Positions 28,354 through 39,749 of a DNA stretch of 64,000 nt are shown here, piece after piece. A program made the position numbers and the translations under genes. Every line of letters begins with the position of its first letter. The first letter of the stretch is position 1. The stretch comes from an uncultured Ruminiclostridium sp. (GTDB lineage Bacteria; Bacillota; Clostridia; Oscillospirales; Ruminococcaceae). The DNA lies in contig CATLBH010000001.1 in NCBI GenBank assembly GCA_949878745.1, forward strand, positions 1-64,000, given 5' to 3'. Below the pieces are notes generated by a model. That model searched no databases and was not told where the DNA came from. It saw only the letters and a program-made list of their open reading frames with translations.

Positions 28354-29952
28354 TTACTTTTTCACCGTGTTGTCAATAGGCAAAGTCACCTGACCCTCGT
28401 TTTCCGTAAGCGCCACAACATGTGATACCTCCACCTTCTTGTTGTAACAGGAAAAAATCCTCTCGGTCTCGGCTTTTTTTAGCTTAGGAGTAATTAAGCT
28501 TACCACAGGGACTATTATAAGCCCCATAACCATGGTAAACGCCCCCAGATTTACGGGGCTGGCCACGTTGAATCCCAAAAAAGTTCCCGAAAGCGCTCCC
28601 GCCGATTTCAGAAGGAAGTGCGCGGCGGTGGCTCCGATACCCCACACAAGGCTCGCCCATACGCCCGCCTGCGTAACGCCCTTCCAAAAAAGACCGAGAA
28701 GCATAGGCGCCAGAAACGCGCCCGCCAATGCCCCCCAGGAATAACCCATAAGATCGCTTATAAGATTGTTTTTATTAAGGGCAATTACGACGGAAACCAA
28801 AAGGAAAACCGCTATCAAAGCCCGCATTATGATAAGCGTCTTTTTTTCGTTCCCCTTTTTCTGCATTGGAATAATAAGGTCAAGGGTTAAAGTGGAGCTT
28901 GAGGTAAGCACCAGCGAAGACAGCGTGGACATAGAAGCCGAAAGCACCAATACCACCACTACCCCTATGAGAATTTCGGGCAATGTACCCACCATTGCGG
29001 GAATAATACTGTCATAGCCCTCGGCGGGTATCCCGTTTTCGGCGGGGGAAACAAAAATGCGCCCGAAGCCCCCCAGAAAATAACAGCCCCCCGCGATAAC
29101 CACCGCGAATACCGTGGACACTATCGTCCCCGTTTTTATGGACTTTTCGTCCTTTATGGTGTAAAATTTATGTACCATCTGCGGAAGTCCCCATGTACCC
29201 AAAGAGGTTAAGATAACAACCCCCACCAGGTTTATGGGGTCGGGGCCGAAAAACGAGGTATAAGCCCCGCTCATTCCGCTCATAGGCCCCGAAGCCGCCT
29301 CTATTTGCGACAGCTCGGTGACCGCCGAGTAAAATCCGCCCTTTCCCGCCAAAGTGACAAAAATCACCGCGGTTATTCCCAGAAGCATTATTATCCCCTG
29401 AATAAAATCGTTGTAGGCCGTAGCCTTATATCCCCCCAAAATAACATATACGGCGGTTATCAGCGCCATACCTATAACGCAGACGGAATAATCCACATTA
29501 AACGCCATTGAAAACAGCCTGGACAAGCCGTTATAAACCGAAGCGGTATAAGGTATAAGAAAAACGAATACGATAACGGCGGAGGCTATCTTAAGCTTTT
29601 TGCTCATATATCTTTTTTCAAAAAATTCGGGAAGAGTCGCGCTTTCCAGATGCTTGCTCATTACCCTTGTGCGCCTTCCCATAAGAACCCATGCGAGGAG
29701 GGAGCCTATCATCGCGTTCCCAAGACCTATCCATGTGGAGGCGAGTCCGAAATTCCACCCGAACTGTCCCGCATACCCCACGAAAACAACGGCGGAAAAA
29801 TAGCTTGTACCATAGGCAAAAGCGGTGATCCAAGGCCCTACCGCCCTTCCCCCCAGTACGAAGTCGGTGACGGTCTTGCTTTTTTGGTGAAAGTACACGC
29901 CTATGCCTATGGCGAAGGCGACGTATACCGCTAAAATTATGTAGATCAGCAT
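28354..29952 (-). CDS. Sodium/solute symporter (SSS family)
   Basis: SKTVTDFVLGGRAVGPWITAFAYGTSYFSAVVFVGYAGQFGWNFGL; multiple TM segments. Confidence 0.9.
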   Translation of the reverse strand: MLIYIILAVYVAFAIGIGVYFHQKSKTVTDFVLGGRAVGPWITAFAYGTSYFSAVVFVGYAGQFGWNFGLASTWIGLGNAMIGSLLAWVLMGRRTRVMSKHLESATLPEFFEKRYMSKKLKIASAVIVFVFLIPYTASVYNGLSRLFSMAFNVDYSVCVIGMALITAVYVILGGYKATAYNDFIQGIIMLLGITAVIFVTLAGKGGFYSAVTELSQIEAASGPMSGMSGAYTSFFGPDPINLVGVVILTSLGTWGLPQMVHKFYTIKDEKSIKTGTIVSTVFAVVIAGGCYFLGGFGRIFVSPAENGIPAEGYDSIIPAMVGTLPEILIGVVVVLVLSASMSTLSSLVLTSSSTLTLDLIIPMQKKGNEKKTLIIMRALIAVFLLVSVVIALNKNNLISDLMGYSWGALAGAFLAPMLLGLFWKGVTQAGVWASLVWGIGATAAHFLLKSAGALSGTFLGFNVASPVNLGAFTMVMGLIIVPVVSLITPKLKKAETERIFSCYNKKVEVSHVVALTENEGQVTLPIDNTVKK

Positions 29953-30077
29953 CTTGACAAATCCTCTCTTTGATTATTTAAAATAGCGTGACTTTAAATC
30001 GCTAAATTGACGTATGCTTTCTATATTTTACTATAAAAAAAGGGATTTGTCAAGATTTTTTACACATAATCAGTTTC

Positions 30078-30126
30078 TAATACTATTTTCAAATTATCCA
30101 ATCTTTTTAATTTAAAAATAGTATTA
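30078..30126. repeat. TTATACTAAT-family single-hairpin solo element
   Basis: taaTACTATTTTCAAATTAtccaatctttTTAATTTAAAAATAGTAtta. Confidence 0.85.
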
Positions 30127-30140
30127 GCTCATAAATAAAC

Positions 30141-30176
30141 TATAGTGAACATCAAAAAAATTTGACGTTCACTATA
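30141..30176. repeat. Near-perfect palindrome in intergenic region
   Basis: TATAGTGAAC a TCAAA aaaa TTTGA c GTTCACTATA. Confidence 0.75.
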
Positions 30177-30244
30177 AAAAAACTATTAATAAGCGTTTTT
30201 AAAAAGCAAAATAAGAAAAAAACCACTCACCCCAAAAAATCCTC

Positions 30245-30361
30245 TTATACTAATTTCATCTTAAAAAGGTTCTAACCTTTTTAAGATGAAATTACACCCG
30301 AATCACTATTTTCAAATTATTCACTAAATTATTAAATCCTATTAATTTGAAAATAGTATTA
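30245..30361. repeat. TTATACTAAT-family two-hairpin element
   Basis: ttatactAATTTCATCTTAAAAAGGttctaaCCTTTTTAAGATGAAATTacacccgaatcactATTTTCAAATTA...TTAATTTGAAAATagtatta. Confidence 0.92.
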
Positions 30362-31912
30362 TTGCCTAACAAACACATAATCCCCCGCAATCCTCCCCCC
30401 ATAAACATAATCCCCCGATTTCCACTGACAAAACAAATACTCCCTTCCCTCAACCTCTCGAATCTCATATTCCTCACACACCCCTCTGTCCCTATTCAAA
30501 ATCTTCCCTTCGGTATACTCCAACCGCCTTTCCGCTCCACCGGAATAACCGCAAACCAGCTTTCCGCCCTCCGAAAACTCAAGCCTCTCTGCGTGCAGCC
30601 AGCTTTTATCCCGAAACGGCTTAAACGGGTCAAACCTTTCCCTGTCGTGCACAAAATCCACTGCCCGCCAGCGTCCGAGTACCCTTTTGTCCTCAATAAA
30701 AGGAAGCTCCAGATTATCCTTTATTCCGATCTCCTCCTTTGAATAAGCCCTGTCCGAAACCTTCCGATAAACACATATTTCGGGCTTCCCCCCATGCGAT
30801 ATAACGTTATAATCGTCTTTCATTTCCACGAAAAGCAGTGTCGTCCCGTTGACCTCGCGTATAAAACATCTGTGACGGTATTTGTGTAAAGGATAATTAA
30901 AAACCGTAACAAAGCTCCCCTTTGTCCAGCTGTCCATAATCCAGTACCCTTCTCCCTTCGGAAGAAAATATATCTCTTTAAGCCACACCTCCGCCCTTCT
31001 GCTGTTCTTCGGTCTGTTTATATTGAATTGCTCATAAGACGGAACGCGGTCAAGGTATTCCCATTTTCCTATCATCTCCTCGTCGTTCTCAAAGGCAACC
31101 GCCGGATCGCCCTCGTCCCCCCTGTTCTCCTCTTCCGAAAGCAAGCATATCGGTACCTTTAACTCCACGGTTCCCCCTTCATGATAAAATTCGTAAAAAG
31201 CGCCCGTTATCTGAGCCTTTTTCTCGTTAAGCTGTTCATACATGGAAACATACGCCGCGTCAAGTTCTTCTTTTGAGCAAATAAGCGACGCCGTTTCGTC
31301 GGAAAAACTCAGCTCCTTATATTCGTATCCTTCTTTTAAAGCCGACTTTCCGCCCGATTCCAGCTCCACGCATGCGGCAAGGTCAAAGCTTTCCTCCCTA
31401 TGCTCGGTTTCGTAATTGACGATTATCAATCTCCCCGCTCCGAAGCTTTTCGGAAGACTTTTTTTCATCTCCTCCGCTATCTCGTACGCTTCCTCCCTGC
31501 TGTTAAAAATCTTTCGCTGAAAAACAATCCTAACCGATTCGGAATTTCTTACTATTACGTCAAACATTTTCTTTTCTCCCTTTGTCAAAATTTGTTTAAT
31601 GGATTCCAGCCTCTTAATCTTTTTATTCGTTTCTGCCACAAGGCTTTTCAGCTCGCCTTCCTTCTCCTCCAAAAGCGACATTACCTCCCTGTCGGAGTCC
31701 GCCGACATATGCCTTCCTATCTCCTCCAAAGAAAATCCCAGCTCCTTCAGCGCCGCAATACGGTAACAGTCCGCTAATTTCGCCGAGGAATAATAACGGT
31801 ATCCCGTAAAACAGTCCACCCTATCCGGAATAAGCAAACCGATACCGTCATAGTATCTTAAAGTTTTCACGGACATTTTACAAAGCCTTGAAAGCTCGCC
31901 TATTTTGTACAC
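30359..31912 (-). CDS. MerR-family regulator with effector-binding (GyrI-like) domain and two C-terminal lipocalin-like modules
   Basis: MYKIGELSRLCKMSVKTLRYYDGIGLLIPDRVDCFTGYRYYS HTH; repeated IGKWEYLDRVPSYEQFNINRP / LGRWRAVDFVHDRERFDPFKP. Confidence 0.82.
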   Translation of the reverse strand: MYKIGELSRLCKMSVKTLRYYDGIGLLIPDRVDCFTGYRYYSSAKLADCYRIAALKELGFSLEEIGRHMSADSDREVMSLLEEKEGELKSLVAETNKKIKRLESIKQILTKGEKKMFDVIVRNSESVRIVFQRKIFNSREEAYEIAEEMKKSLPKSFGAGRLIIVNYETEHREESFDLAACVELESGGKSALKEGYEYKELSFSDETASLICSKEELDAAYVSMYEQLNEKKAQITGAFYEFYHEGGTVELKVPICLLSEEENRGDEGDPAVAFENDEEMIGKWEYLDRVPSYEQFNINRPKNSRRAEVWLKEIYFLPKGEGYWIMDSWTKGSFVTVFNYPLHKYRHRCFIREVNGTTLLFVEMKDDYNVISHGGKPEICVYRKVSDRAYSKEEIGIKDNLELPFIEDKRVLGRWRAVDFVHDRERFDPFKPFRDKSWLHAERLEFSEGGKLVCGYSGGAERRLEYTEGKILNRDRGVCEEYEIREVEGREYLFCQWKSGDYVYGGRIAGDYVFVRQ

Positions 31913-32691
31913 AAAATCACTTCCTTTTCCGACTATTGCGAATTAAAAGATTATTTTAAAAAATCATCATAAGAATCGGACGGCGCCTGTCTTTTTCTTA
32001 TGACTTTAGTATATCATGACAGTTGGGGGGAGAGTCAAGAGAATTTATAACAAATTGCAAAAAAATAATATTTCAAAAATGGCTGTAAAAAAGTCTTTAC
32101 CGTTAGGGGATGAAGGTTTTTATCGATAGTTGATTCCTTTTTACAATGCTTTATTTAATGGACGAGTTATGCGGGGTCGCTCCCGCGGGGGGCTTAAGGT
32201 GAAACCCTTCCTTCCCCCCCTCTGGGTGTTTTATTCTCAATATACCTTTCACTCGAATAAAATGCTGTTCCGACGATTGCTGTTATTGTATGTTTTGTTT
32301 TGCTCTCAGGCTGTTTCCTTTATATAACATCTCCAATAAAATCTTTAATAAAATCTTTTTCACCAAATCATCTTGATTTCCCATCGGTTATTGCCAATAA
32401 TTGCGCACCCATAAAACACTTCCTTTCCCTCTGACCTATCACCCTCCGCAACCAGCCCCATCAGCAAAAACCGCTCCTACCCAAAAACTACCCAACAACA
32501 GGGGCCGCAGCCCAAATTTTCCTAACGGAAAATTTGTCGCCGCTTCGCTGACGCTCCGCGTCGGCTCACTCCGCCTTCGGCTCCGTTCGCGGCTGCGCCG
32601 CCGCCAATTTCCCCCTTCCGATAAATTTTCCTAAAAATACAGAAAAAGCAACCCAACCCTTCCGAGCCGGATTGCAATCCCATTTTCCCCG

Positions 32692-34029
32692 TTACAACAC
32701 TTCCCCGTTACTCTCAATCACCCTCCTATACCACTCACCCGAATCCTTCACAATCCTCTCCCCCGTCTTATAATCGCAATAAATCACCCCGAACCTTTCC
32801 TTATACCCCTGCGCCCACTCAAAATTATCCATAAGCGACCACACATAATACCCGTCAACCTCAACCCCGCTTTCGGCCGCTCTCTTAAGCTCCGAAAGAT
32901 ATCTGTTAAGATAATCCGTCCTATTGGGATCATGCACCTTTCCGTCCAGCGAAACCGCGTCATGACAAGCCATTCCGTTTTCCGTAATCATTATCGGCTT
33001 CCCGTATCTCTCGAAATAAAACTTCGGCCCCCAATAAAGCGCTTCCGGCGTAATCGGCCAGCCTATAGAGGTGCGGGAAATTCCGTCCTCGTTCTTTAAA
33101 ATACCTCTTTCCGCGCTGACATATTTTCCGTTATAAATATTCATTCCCAGAAAATCAATCGGCTGATTTATAAGCTTCATATCCTCATCGGTAATTAAGG
33201 GCGCGTCCAATCCCTTATATTCGTATACCCATTCGGGATACTTTCCGAATATAACCGCATCCAGCCAATAGGCGTCCGAGAAAAGAAACGCGTCGTAATC
33301 GCTGGCAAAATAGCTTCCTCTTGCCGCTTCAACGTCCTTTTCCTCCTCCGAAACGGGTATACAGGGGCAGGAAGCCGCCGTGAACCCTATTCTCGCCCCC
33401 GAAACGCTTCTCAGTACCGCCGCCGACCTGCCGTGGGACTTAAGTATGTTGTGCCCTATCCTTAACAGCTCCCCTTTTCCCAGCTTGTATCCGGGAGCGT
33501 GAGTCCCCTCAAAATAGCCGCAGCCGCCGAACACCTGAGGTTCGTTAAAGGTGATGAAATCCTTTACCCTGTCTCCGAAATTTTCACATATAACCTTGGT
33601 GTAATACTCGAACCATTCCGGAGACTCGCCGTTCAGCCAGCCGCCCTTAAGATGAAGCGCGTAAGGCAAATCCCAGTGATAAAGCGTAAGACAAGGCTTT
33701 ATCCCCCGTTCCAGAAGCCCGTCTATAAGGCGGTTGTAAAAATCCAGCCCCTTTTCGTTTACTTTTCCGATTCCGTAGGGTATAATCCTCGGCCAGCTTA
33801 CGGAAAAACGGTAGCTTTTAAGCCCCAGCCCCTTCATCAGCTCCAGATCCTCCTCCAACCTGTGATAATGGTCGCAGGAAACGTCGCCGTTGTGATTGTC
33901 GTAAATCTTGCCGGGCGTATGAGAAAAAACGTCCCAAACGCTCAGCCCTCTGCCCTCCTCAAAACAGCCGCCTTCCAGCTGATAAGAGGACGTTGCCGCT
34001 CCCCAAAGGAAATTTTCTTTAAATGCCAT
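32692..34029 (-). CDS. Beta-glucosidase, GH1
   Basis: [69 protein letters not shown]; start at ATG 34029. Confidence 0.95.
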   Translation of the reverse strand: MAFKENFLWGAATSSYQLEGGCFEEGRGLSVWDVFSHTPGKIYDNHNGDVSCDHYHRLEEDLELMKGLGLKSYRFSVSWPRIIPYGIGKVNEKGLDFYNRLIDGLLERGIKPCLTLYHWDLPYALHLKGGWLNGESPEWFEYYTKVICENFGDRVKDFITFNEPQVFGGCGYFEGTHAPGYKLGKGELLRIGHNILKSHGRSAAVLRSVSGARIGFTAASCPCIPVSEEEKDVEAARGSYFASDYDAFLFSDAYWLDAVIFGKYPEWVYEYKGLDAPLITDEDMKLINQPIDFLGMNIYNGKYVSAERGILKNEDGISRTSIGWPITPEALYWGPKFYFERYGKPIMITENGMACHDAVSLDGKVHDPNRTDYLNRYLSELKRAAESGVEVDGYYVWSLMDNFEWAQGYKERFGVIYCDYKTGERIVKDSGEWYRRVIESNGEVL

Positions 34030-34187
34030 ATCTCTGCCGCTCCTTTGCATAATTTTGCATAATAATGTCACTGAGAATACATTCCGCCGCTCTGCGGGCG
34101 GATTTGATCCGCTTCGCTCCGTGCGGGGGAAAAACCTTGACGATTTTCCCCCACACCCCTTTTTCCCTCCGAGATTTATCGTCGGTT

Positions 34188-35309
34188 TTACTCCGAATAC
34201 ATTCCGACTATCGCGTCGGCAATCTCTTGGGAATACCATTCGCAGCTGCTTCTGTCAAAAATGCCGAAAAGCTCGTTTCCGCTGGTGTAATAATTGTTGT
34301 CCCACCATACGCAGGGTATGCCGTATTCCTTGGCCGCCCCCAGATAGTCCCCCAGCCAGGCTATCACCTCGTCGGTATTGTACAAAAAGTCGCCGAGTCT
34401 TTTTCTTACCGCGCCGTACTCTGTTATTATAACCGGAATCCCCTTGCTTGTCAACTGTTGATCGATAAGCTTGAACACCCCGTCAATGCTTCCCTTTTCC
34501 CAGCCCGTCCATTCGTATGATTCCCAGCTTTCCCCGCTGTGATAAGTAAAGCTGTAAGGCGTATAGGCGTGAAGCGCCACGGCGGTGTATTCGTCAAAAT
34601 CAAAAACAAACCCGTCAAAAGCGCTGTCCGTAACGGAATGAGCATAGGTGGACACCAGAAGAAGCCTTTTCGCGTTTTTGCCCCCCGTTCCCCTCACCGT
34701 GTCCGAAAAAATCCGGTTAAGACGGTTAACGCACTCCCTTTCGTCGGGAGTGCCGCCCGACCACTCGGTGGGAGAGCCTTTTATCCTCGCCTCGTTTATT
34801 CCCTCGAAAACCAGGTGATCGCCGTAATCCGCGAATTCCTCAGCTATCTGCCGCCATAACGCGGTAAACTGCGGCTCTACCTTGTCCATGCTTTCGCTTT
34901 GGGGCAACAGCCAGGTGTCGGGCTCATGGTGAGTGTCCAATATGACAAACATTCCGTTGTCCATACCGTAATTCACCACTTCCTTCACCCTCGCCATAAA
35001 TTCCGGCTCCACAGTATAGTCCTCGCTCATATGCTGACCCCAGGTGACGGGCACTCTTAAAATGTCAAACCCCTGTTCCTTCACCGCGGTTATCATTTCC
35101 GGCGTAGTGGGCGGATTCCCCCAGGCCGTCTCGTCCTCCCCCACGGAATCCAGCGAGTTCCCGAGATTCCAGCCCGTTTTCATTTCCGCCACCAACTCCG
35201 CGGCGGTTAGCCCGCGCATTTCGCCATACTCGTTATTTTCTCCCGAACATGCGCATAATAAAAATGACAGTATCGCTCCCGCCGCCAAAACGGCCGCTCC
35301 GTTTCTCAT
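34188..35309 (-). CDS. GH5 endoglucanase-like lipoprotein
   Basis: Lipobox [37 protein letters not shown] (acid/base), VIITEYGAV (nucleophile). Confidence 0.92.
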   Translation of the reverse strand: MRNGAAVLAAGAILSFLLCACSGENNEYGEMRGLTAAELVAEMKTGWNLGNSLDSVGEDETAWGNPPTTPEMITAVKEQGFDILRVPVTWGQHMSEDYTVEPEFMARVKEVVNYGMDNGMFVILDTHHEPDTWLLPQSESMDKVEPQFTALWRQIAEEFADYGDHLVFEGINEARIKGSPTEWSGGTPDERECVNRLNRIFSDTVRGTGGKNAKRLLLVSTYAHSVTDSAFDGFVFDFDEYTAVALHAYTPYSFTYHSGESWESYEWTGWEKGSIDGVFKLIDQQLTSKGIPVIITEYGAVRKRLGDFLYNTDEVIAWLGDYLGAAKEYGIPCVWWDNNYYTSGNELFGIFDRSSCEWYSQEIADAIVGMYSE

Positions 35310-35326
35310 AGCTTTAATCTCCTTTA

Positions 35327-36829
<1,503 letters not shown>

Positions 36830-36933
36830 TTATTATAATATTATACATTGAGCCGCTTTTTTTCACAATGAAATTTACTGCTAATTAACTAACATATTCC
36901 GCAAAACACAAATTTTCTTTTCCATGCACAATA

Positions 36934-36960
36934 TGTAAGTTATATAGCATAATCTGTTAT
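36934..36960 (+). promoter_or_regulatory. Candidate shared operator, copy 1 (between GH51 and araC-like gene)
   Basis: tGTAAGTTATatagCAtAATCtgttattg resembles 37912-37942. Confidence 0.35.
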
Positions 36961-37049
36961 TGAAAAAGATACGGAATATTTGGTATAATTTTTTATACAA
37001 CGCTTCTATGGAATGACATATGAAATAAAAAACAAAGGAAGCAACCGAA

Positions 37050-37868
37050 ATGAAAATAAACAACATCGGCTATAATCATAAGCACGACGCGGATTTTTTC
37101 GTGCTCCGCCCCGAAGGGTCGGGAGATAACCTGCTTCTGCTTTTAAAAACCCCAGCGGTTTTCGTTATTGACGGAAAGGAACAGCACACCGAAAAAAATT
37201 CCTTCATACTGTTCGGCGAGGGAACGCCTCAGAATTACCGTTCCGACGGCGGCGAATTTGCCAACGATTGGTTTCATTTTTCATATTCCGAGGAAGAAAA
37301 AAGTCTGTTCGAGGCTTTGGAAATACCCTTTGACAAAGTGGTTGAGATAGGCGATCTGGGAATACTCTCCCTTCTGATAAAAAATATGAGCTTTGAAAAT
37401 TATTCCTCAAATCTTTATAAAACCGATTCCATAGAGCTTTATTTAAAGCTGTTTTTCATAAAACTGAGCGAAAAGCTTCATTCGGAGGAGGAAACAAAAA
37501 TATCAAGCTGCTACGACAAAATGTCTGTTCTCAGAGCAAAAATATACAGTATGCCCCAAAACGACTGGAGCATTGACGGCTTGGCTCATGAACTGACCAT
37601 GAGCCGTTCCCATTTTGAACACACCTATAAAAAAATATTCGGCGTCAGCCCCATGAACGAGGTGATAAACAGCCGCCTCGAACACGCCAAATTCATGCTG
37701 TCCACCACCGACATACCCATAAACCTTATAGCGGAAATATGCGGATACAAAAGCGACATACATTTTATGCGGCAGTTTAAATCCAGACTTTCGGTCACCC
37801 CTTCCGCATACAGAGCGGAAATGCAGAAGCAGAACAGATCCTACAGCGCCAAAAGACAAAAAAAGTGA
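37050..37868 (+). CDS. AraC-family transcriptional regulator
   Basis: C-terminal WSIDGLAHELTMSRSHFEHTYKKIFGVSPMNEVINSRLEHAKFMLSTTDIPINLIAEICGYKSDIHFMRQFKSRLSVTPSAYR. Confidence 0.92.
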   Translation: MKINNIGYNHKHDADFFVLRPEGSGDNLLLLLKTPAVFVIDGKEQHTEKNSFILFGEGTPQNYRSDGGEFANDWFHFSYSEEEKSLFEALEIPFDKVVEIGDLGILSLLIKNMSFENYSSNLYKTDSIELYLKLFFIKLSEKLHSEEETKISSCYDKMSVLRAKIYSMPQNDWSIDGLAHELTMSRSHFEHTYKKIFGVSPMNEVINSRLEHAKFMLSTTDIPINLIAEICGYKSDIHFMRQFKSRLSVTPSAYRAEMQKQNRSYSAKRQKK

Positions 37869-37911
37869 AACTGATTCGTGTAATTCGTATAAAAACGCAA
37901 TAGGTAAGTTA

Positions 37912-37942
37912 TCTCGCAGAATAATCAATTGCAACCTTTCTT
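37912..37942 (+). promoter_or_regulatory. Candidate shared operator, copy 2 (upstream of substrate-binding protein)
   Basis: gGTAAGTTATctcGCAgaatAATCaattgca. Confidence 0.35.
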
Positions 37943-38075
37943 TTTCTGTGTTATCATATAATCACAGGAAGCACAAATCACCCAATTAAAGGATTCCGAT
38001 AAAAGCCCGTAAAAACACCTTGTTTCGTATCACGGCTTTTTGGTGATTATCAAAAAAATAGAAAGGATTATCATT

Positions 38076-39485
38076 ATGAAGATGAAGAAAATTATTTCCT
38101 TGTCGGCTGCGGCGGCAATATTGCTCAGTATCTCCGCCTGTACCCAAAACAGCGACGGCGGAAACGCCACCACTACCGCCGCCCCCGGAACCACCGCTCC
38201 CCCTTCCACCATGCAGGAAGAGCAGCAAAGTCAGGCTGAGGAAATATCCGTAAAGGAATTCGAGCTTGAAAACAAGAAAATAACCTTCCTTGCCTCCTGG
38301 GCGAGAAACCCCGCCAACGGAAAGAACAAGGACGTGGCCATCGAACTGTTCCAGACCAGATTCGGCGGAGAAATTGAGGATATGGTGGTAGGCAACAGCG
38401 AAAGATTCGACAAGCTTGCTTCTCTTGTATCCACCGGTTCTTCTCCCGACTTCTTCTCCGCGGCGGACAGCGACGCTTTCCCCATGGGCGCCGTAAACAA
38501 TATGTTCCAGCCCGTTGACAATTACATTGATTATACCGACCAATGGTGGAGCGAAAGAAAAGCGGTTAACGACAAGTTTGTTTTCAAAGATAAGCATTAT
38601 GTCGCCGCCATCAGCCCCGAAGTGGAAGTACTTATGATATACAATAAGGCAGTAGTTGCAGAAAACGGTCTGCCCGACCCCTATCAGCTGCTTAAGGAAG
38701 GAAAGTGGGACTGGACCGCCTGCATGGACATGATGAGAAAGTTCTGCGACAAATCAGAAGAAAACTACGCCACCGACGGCTGGTGGATCAGCAGCGGCTT
38801 CTGCAACTCCACAGGCGTTCCCTTTATAGGAATGCAGGACGGCAAGATCGTCAACAACGTAAGAGACGCTCTTATCGGAGAAGCTCAGGAATTCCTCTAC
38901 ACCATTCATAAGGAAGATATGGCTTATCCCGTATGGGATTACGGTTGGGTAGCCAATCCCGCCAATGTGGGCGTGGGAAAAACCCTCTTCTTCCCCACGG
39001 GCTACTGGGCGCTTACCGAGCTTAACTCCGAATACGGTCTTGCCAAGTACGGCAACCCCGGCGACGTAGGCTTCGTTCCGATCCCCAAATGTCCTTCCGC
39101 CGACGCCCTTTACATTCCCGCGAGAGTCAACGGCTATATGCTCTGCTCCGGCGCTCCCAACCCCGAAGGCTTCGCCTGCATGATGTACTGCGAAGCGGCG
39201 GCGGCCGACAGCCAGGAAGCGGAAGACATAACCAAGGAACAGTACTTTACCGAATACGGCTGGACAGACGAAATGTGGGAGATGCGCCAGACAATGTACG
39301 ATCTTCTTGACGAACACCCCGTATTCGACTTCTTCAAGGGCGTATCCTTAGCCACCTTCGACAATCTTGACAACCCCTCCAAGGACGCCTACCACAACGG
39401 CGCCTCTTGGACTCAGACCAAGGAAGCCATCTTCGGCTCGGTACAGAGCGAGGTGGATAAGGCCAACGGAGCGTTGGAAAGCTAA
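38076..39485 (+). CDS. Extracellular solute-binding lipoprotein (family 1, sugar ABC type)
   Basis: Lipobox LLSISACTQN; Thr-rich spacer; FDKLASLVSTGSSPDFFSAADSDAFP; start at ATG 38076. Confidence 0.88.
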   Translation: MKMKKIISLSAAAAILLSISACTQNSDGGNATTTAAPGTTAPPSTMQEEQQSQAEEISVKEFELENKKITFLASWARNPANGKNKDVAIELFQTRFGGEIEDMVVGNSERFDKLASLVSTGSSPDFFSAADSDAFPMGAVNNMFQPVDNYIDYTDQWWSERKAVNDKFVFKDKHYVAAISPEVEVLMIYNKAVVAENGLPDPYQLLKEGKWDWTACMDMMRKFCDKSEENYATDGWWISSGFCNSTGVPFIGMQDGKIVNNVRDALIGEAQEFLYTIHKEDMAYPVWDYGWVANPANVGVGKTLFFPTGYWALTELNSEYGLAKYGNPGDVGFVPIPKCPSADALYIPARVNGYMLCSGAPNPEGFACMMYCEAAAADSQEAEDITKEQYFTEYGWTDEMWEMRQTMYDLLDEHPVFDFFKGVSLATFDNLDNPSKDAYHNGASWTQTKEAIFGSVQSEVDKANGALES

Positions 39486-39561
39486 AAGCATATTTTTAAT
39501 GGCGTATTTTATTTAAACACAAGCTAAAAAAATCTTTTTCTTCTTTTCTCTTTTATTTTTT

Positions 39562-39634
39562 AAAAAAGCCGCGCCGAAGCCTTTGGGAACACCCGATTAT
39601 CGGGACGAAAAAAGCCTCGGAACGCGGCTTTTTT
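39562..39634. terminator. Candidate rho-independent terminator
   Basis: aaaaaagccgcg ... cgcggctttttt. Confidence 0.7.
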
Positions 39635-39672
39635 ACTGCTCCGAAAAAATTTATGAAAAAAACTTTTCTTTA

Positions 39673-39701
39673 TTGACTTGATATCACTCAAATGATATAC
39701 T
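39673..39701 (+). promoter_or_regulatory. Promoter with embedded palindromic operator upstream of GH3
   Basis: TTGACT-17 nt-TATACT; ATATCActcaaaTGATAT (39681-39698) fills spacer and overlaps -10. Confidence 0.65.
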
Positions 39702-39749
39702 TTTAGTATTATAAAAATAATCATTGCTGCAATCGAAAGGAACGTCACC

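Noticed and set aside
32040-32690. Possible small genes in the gap between MerR and GH1
   Set aside because: Only low-quality short ORFs over GC-rich hairpins; no RBS or family match seen.
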